Of a stretch of 7,663 nucleotides of DNA, positions 6,328-7,663 are shown piece after piece. This DNA is from JBDKTK01 sp039680225 (GTDB lineage: Bacteria > Desulfobacterota > Syntrophia > Syntrophales > UBA4778). Position 1 is the first letter of the stretch, and each line of letters starts with the position of its first letter. Below the pieces are notes generated by a model, which saw nothing but the letters and a program-made list of their open reading frames with translations, was not told where the DNA came from and did not search any database. Both the position numbers and the translations under genes were made by a program. The stretch spans positions 1 through 7,663 of the forward strand of contig JBDKTK010000213.1 in the NCBI GenBank assembly GCA_039680225.1, given 5' to 3'.

Positions 6328-6347
6328 AAATTAAGGCGGGGGACATC

Positions 6348-6578
6348 ATGAATAATATTGTGAGATCCGCTTCGGATATCGGCGGGGCTGTACGAAGGAG
6401 ACGTATGGAAGATCGTTTGACACTTGCCCAAGCCGCTGGTCTTTGCAATGTAAATTACCGTTTTTTATCGGACCTGGAAAACGGGAAAAAGACTGTGCGA
6501 TTTGACAAGGTCTTACAAGTGCTGGCATGTCTTGGGCTGGAGCTCAATATAAAGGAGAAAACGTGGCCTAATGAGTGA
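6348..6578 (+). CDS. hipB: HipB-type antitoxin, Xre-family transcriptional repressor
   Basis: A 76-residue Xre/Cro helix-turn-helix protein. The domain covers about residues 9-68 (SDIGGAVRRRR, LTLAQAAGLCNVNYRFLSDLENGKKTVRFDKVLQVLACLGLEL), the arrangement seen in HipB-family antitoxins. ATG 6348 is chosen because AAGG and GGGGGA lie just upstream (6333-6343); an earlier in-frame ATG at 6279 would make the protein start inside operator 2 and read through operator 3. A tryptophan three residues before the C-terminus (W73) recalls the C-terminal Trp of E. coli HipB that docks on HipA, although the tail here is shorter. It should neutralise HipA by binding it and repress the operon through the three upstream palindromes. 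Its stop overlaps the hipA start by eight bases (ATGAGTGA), so translation is probably coupled. Confidence 0.92.
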   Translation: MNNIVRSASDIGGAVRRRRMEDRLTLAQAAGLCNVNYRFLSDLENGKKTVRFDKVLQVLACLGLELNIKEKTWPNE

Positions 6579-7663
6579 GAAAAGCTCCAAACTCGATGTC
6601 TGTTTTCGTGATGAACTTTCAGGCAGTCTTTGGCTCGATGAGCGTCGGAGGTTTGTATTCCGGTACAGTCCTGAATGGCTCAAAAAAGCAATTTTCCCGC
6701 TTTCATTATCACTGCCGCTTCGACCTGAGCCCTACCCCGATGATGAAGCACGGCCTTTTTTTGTGAATCTTTTGCCTGAAGGGGAAATACGGGCGCTGAT
6801 TGCCAAACAGTTCCATATCTCAGAAAAAAATGCCTATGACCTCCTTGAAAAGATTGGTGGAGAATGTGCAGGGGCTGTTTCAATTCTGCCGGCAGGCGGC
6901 AAGCCGGTCGGTCATTCCGGATATAGGGAACTTAATCGGGAAGATCTGGAAAAGGTTATTTCTGAGCTTCCCAAGAGACCCCTTTTGGCAGGGGAAAAAG
7001 GAATTCGACTATCTCTTGCAGGGGCACAAAATAAACTTCCGGTATTTATTGAGGATAAAAGAATCTATATTGCCATGGGAAACAGCCCAAGTACCCACAT
7101 TCTAAAGCCGCCTATTTCCCATATAGAGGATAGCGTCTGTAATGAGGCCTTCTGCATGGCACTTGCCCGAAAAATGCAGCTTCCGGTTGCAAATACGAAT
7201 GTATGGATCAGTAAAGAAGATATATTGGTTGTAAAGAGATATGATCGGGAAAAACAAACGAATGGCGCCATACTGCGGCTGCATCAGGAAGACTTTTGCC
7301 AGGCACTCGGAATTTTACCTGAACAGAAATACGAAAGCGAGGGAGGCCCGTCGCTCGTGCAGTGTTTTGATCTGCTCAAGCAACATAGCATCCGGCCGGC
7401 GCCTGATCAAATGGCCTTACTCCAATGGGTAATTTTCAATTTCCTGATTGGCAATTCCGATGCACATGCCAAGAATCTCTCAATTCTGTTCACAGATAAA
7501 GGACCTCGGTTGGCGCCCTTTTACGATCTGATTTCCACACAGATTTATGAGAGATTGGCTGAGAGATTCGCAATGAAAATAGGCGGAGAAAATAGACCCG
7601 GTTACATATTTAAGCGCCACTGGGAGAGAATAGCATACAGTGTTTCATTAAAACGCAACTATG
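6571..7663 (+). CDS. hipA: HipA-type serine/threonine kinase toxin, 3' end outside the window
   Basis: Open without a stop from ATG 6571 to the window end: 364 residues, so about 50-80 are missing compared with E. coli HipA (440). The N-terminal HipA-coupling domain is clear (residues about 11-110: YSPEWL, LSLSLPL, FFVNLLPEGEI, LLEKIGGECAGAVS). The kinase part has the Gly-rich loop RLSLAGAQNK, with S148 at the place of the autophosphorylated Ser150 of E. coli; K179 in THILKP (ATP lysine); VVKRYDR (220-225); LRLHQEDFCQALG followed by KYESEGGPS; the catalytic loop GNSDAHAKN with D297; and FYDLIS with the metal-binding D319. All key residues are present, so an active kinase is expected. E. coli HipA phosphorylates glutamyl-tRNA synthetase; the target here is not known. 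Codons ATA and AGA occur seven times each, unusual beside the signalling genes. AAAGGAG (6551-6557) is rather far upstream, consistent with coupling to hipB. Confidence 0.94.
   Translation, partial: MSEKSSKLDVCFRDELSGSLWLDERRRFVFRYSPEWLKKAIFPLSLSLPLRPEPYPDDEARPFFVNLLPEGEIRALIAKQFHISEKNAYDLLEKIGGECAGAVSILPAGGKPVGHSGYRELNREDLEKVISELPKRPLLAGEKGIRLSLAGAQNKLPVFIEDKRIYIAMGNSPSTHILKPPISHIEDSVCNEAFCMALARKMQLPVANTNVWISKEDILVVKRYDREKQTNGAILRLHQEDFCQALGILPEQKYESEGGPSLVQCFDLLKQHSIRPAPDQMALLQWVIFNFLIGNSDAHAKNLSILFTDKGPRLAPFYDLISTQIYERLAERFAMKIGGENRPGYIFKRHWERIAYSVSLKRNY

Noticed and set aside
6365..6377. ATCCG-CTT-CGGAT dyad inside hipB as a fourth operator
   Set aside because: It lies in coding sequence, has a different spacer and arm sequence from the three operators, and does not fit the 49-bp phase.
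6084..6431. 115-codon minus-strand open frame across the hipB operators
   Set aside because: It runs antisense through all three operators and the hipB start, is low in hydrophobic core patterns and has no ribosome site; the operators and hipB explain this DNA.

Overview
The window looks like part of a Gram-negative bacterial chromosome, most likely a deltaproteobacterium (Desulfobacterota). This rests only on the GC-rich coding style and on the abundance of soluble receiver-domain kinases beside a universal stress protein; no marker gene fixes the taxon.

Layout, left to right. (1) Positions 1-570, minus strand: a short operon with a 97-residue CxxC/CxxC zinc-ribbon protein followed by a universal stress protein cut by the window edge. 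(2) Positions 736-2752: a divergent two-component pair. On the minus strand is a soluble receiver-plus-HisKA_3 histidine kinase. On the plus strand is a NarL/FixJ-type response regulator. A shared 220-bp control region lies between them. (3) Positions 2826-4406, minus strand: a second soluble kinase (receiver-PAS-HisKA-HATPase) whose receiver is clearly a paralogue of the first kinase's. (4) Positions 4521-5762, minus strand: an MdtG-like major facilitator transporter with a perfect 13-bp inverted repeat at the start of its coding region. (5) Positions 5763-6209: a gene-poor stretch that may hold decayed gene remnants. (6) Positions 6210-7663, plus strand: a hipBA toxin-antitoxin module with three operator palindromes spaced exactly 49 bp apart. 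The hipA gene is open to the window end; it lacks a stop codon here and is only partly present.

How they may work together: the HisKA_3 kinase and the NarL-type regulator are of the classes that pair with each other, and their divergent placement suggests one phosphotransfer system. Because both kinases begin with a receiver domain and have no membrane segment, they probably take input from other phosphorelay proteins (or, for the PAS kinase, a cytoplasmic cue). The hipBA module is a self-contained HipA-kinase/HipB-repressor unit. Its codon choice is more AT-rich than that of the signalling genes, which fits horizontal acquisition. No wholly unknown system is evident. The most unusual structures are the regular operator array before hipB and the hairpin at the transporter start.
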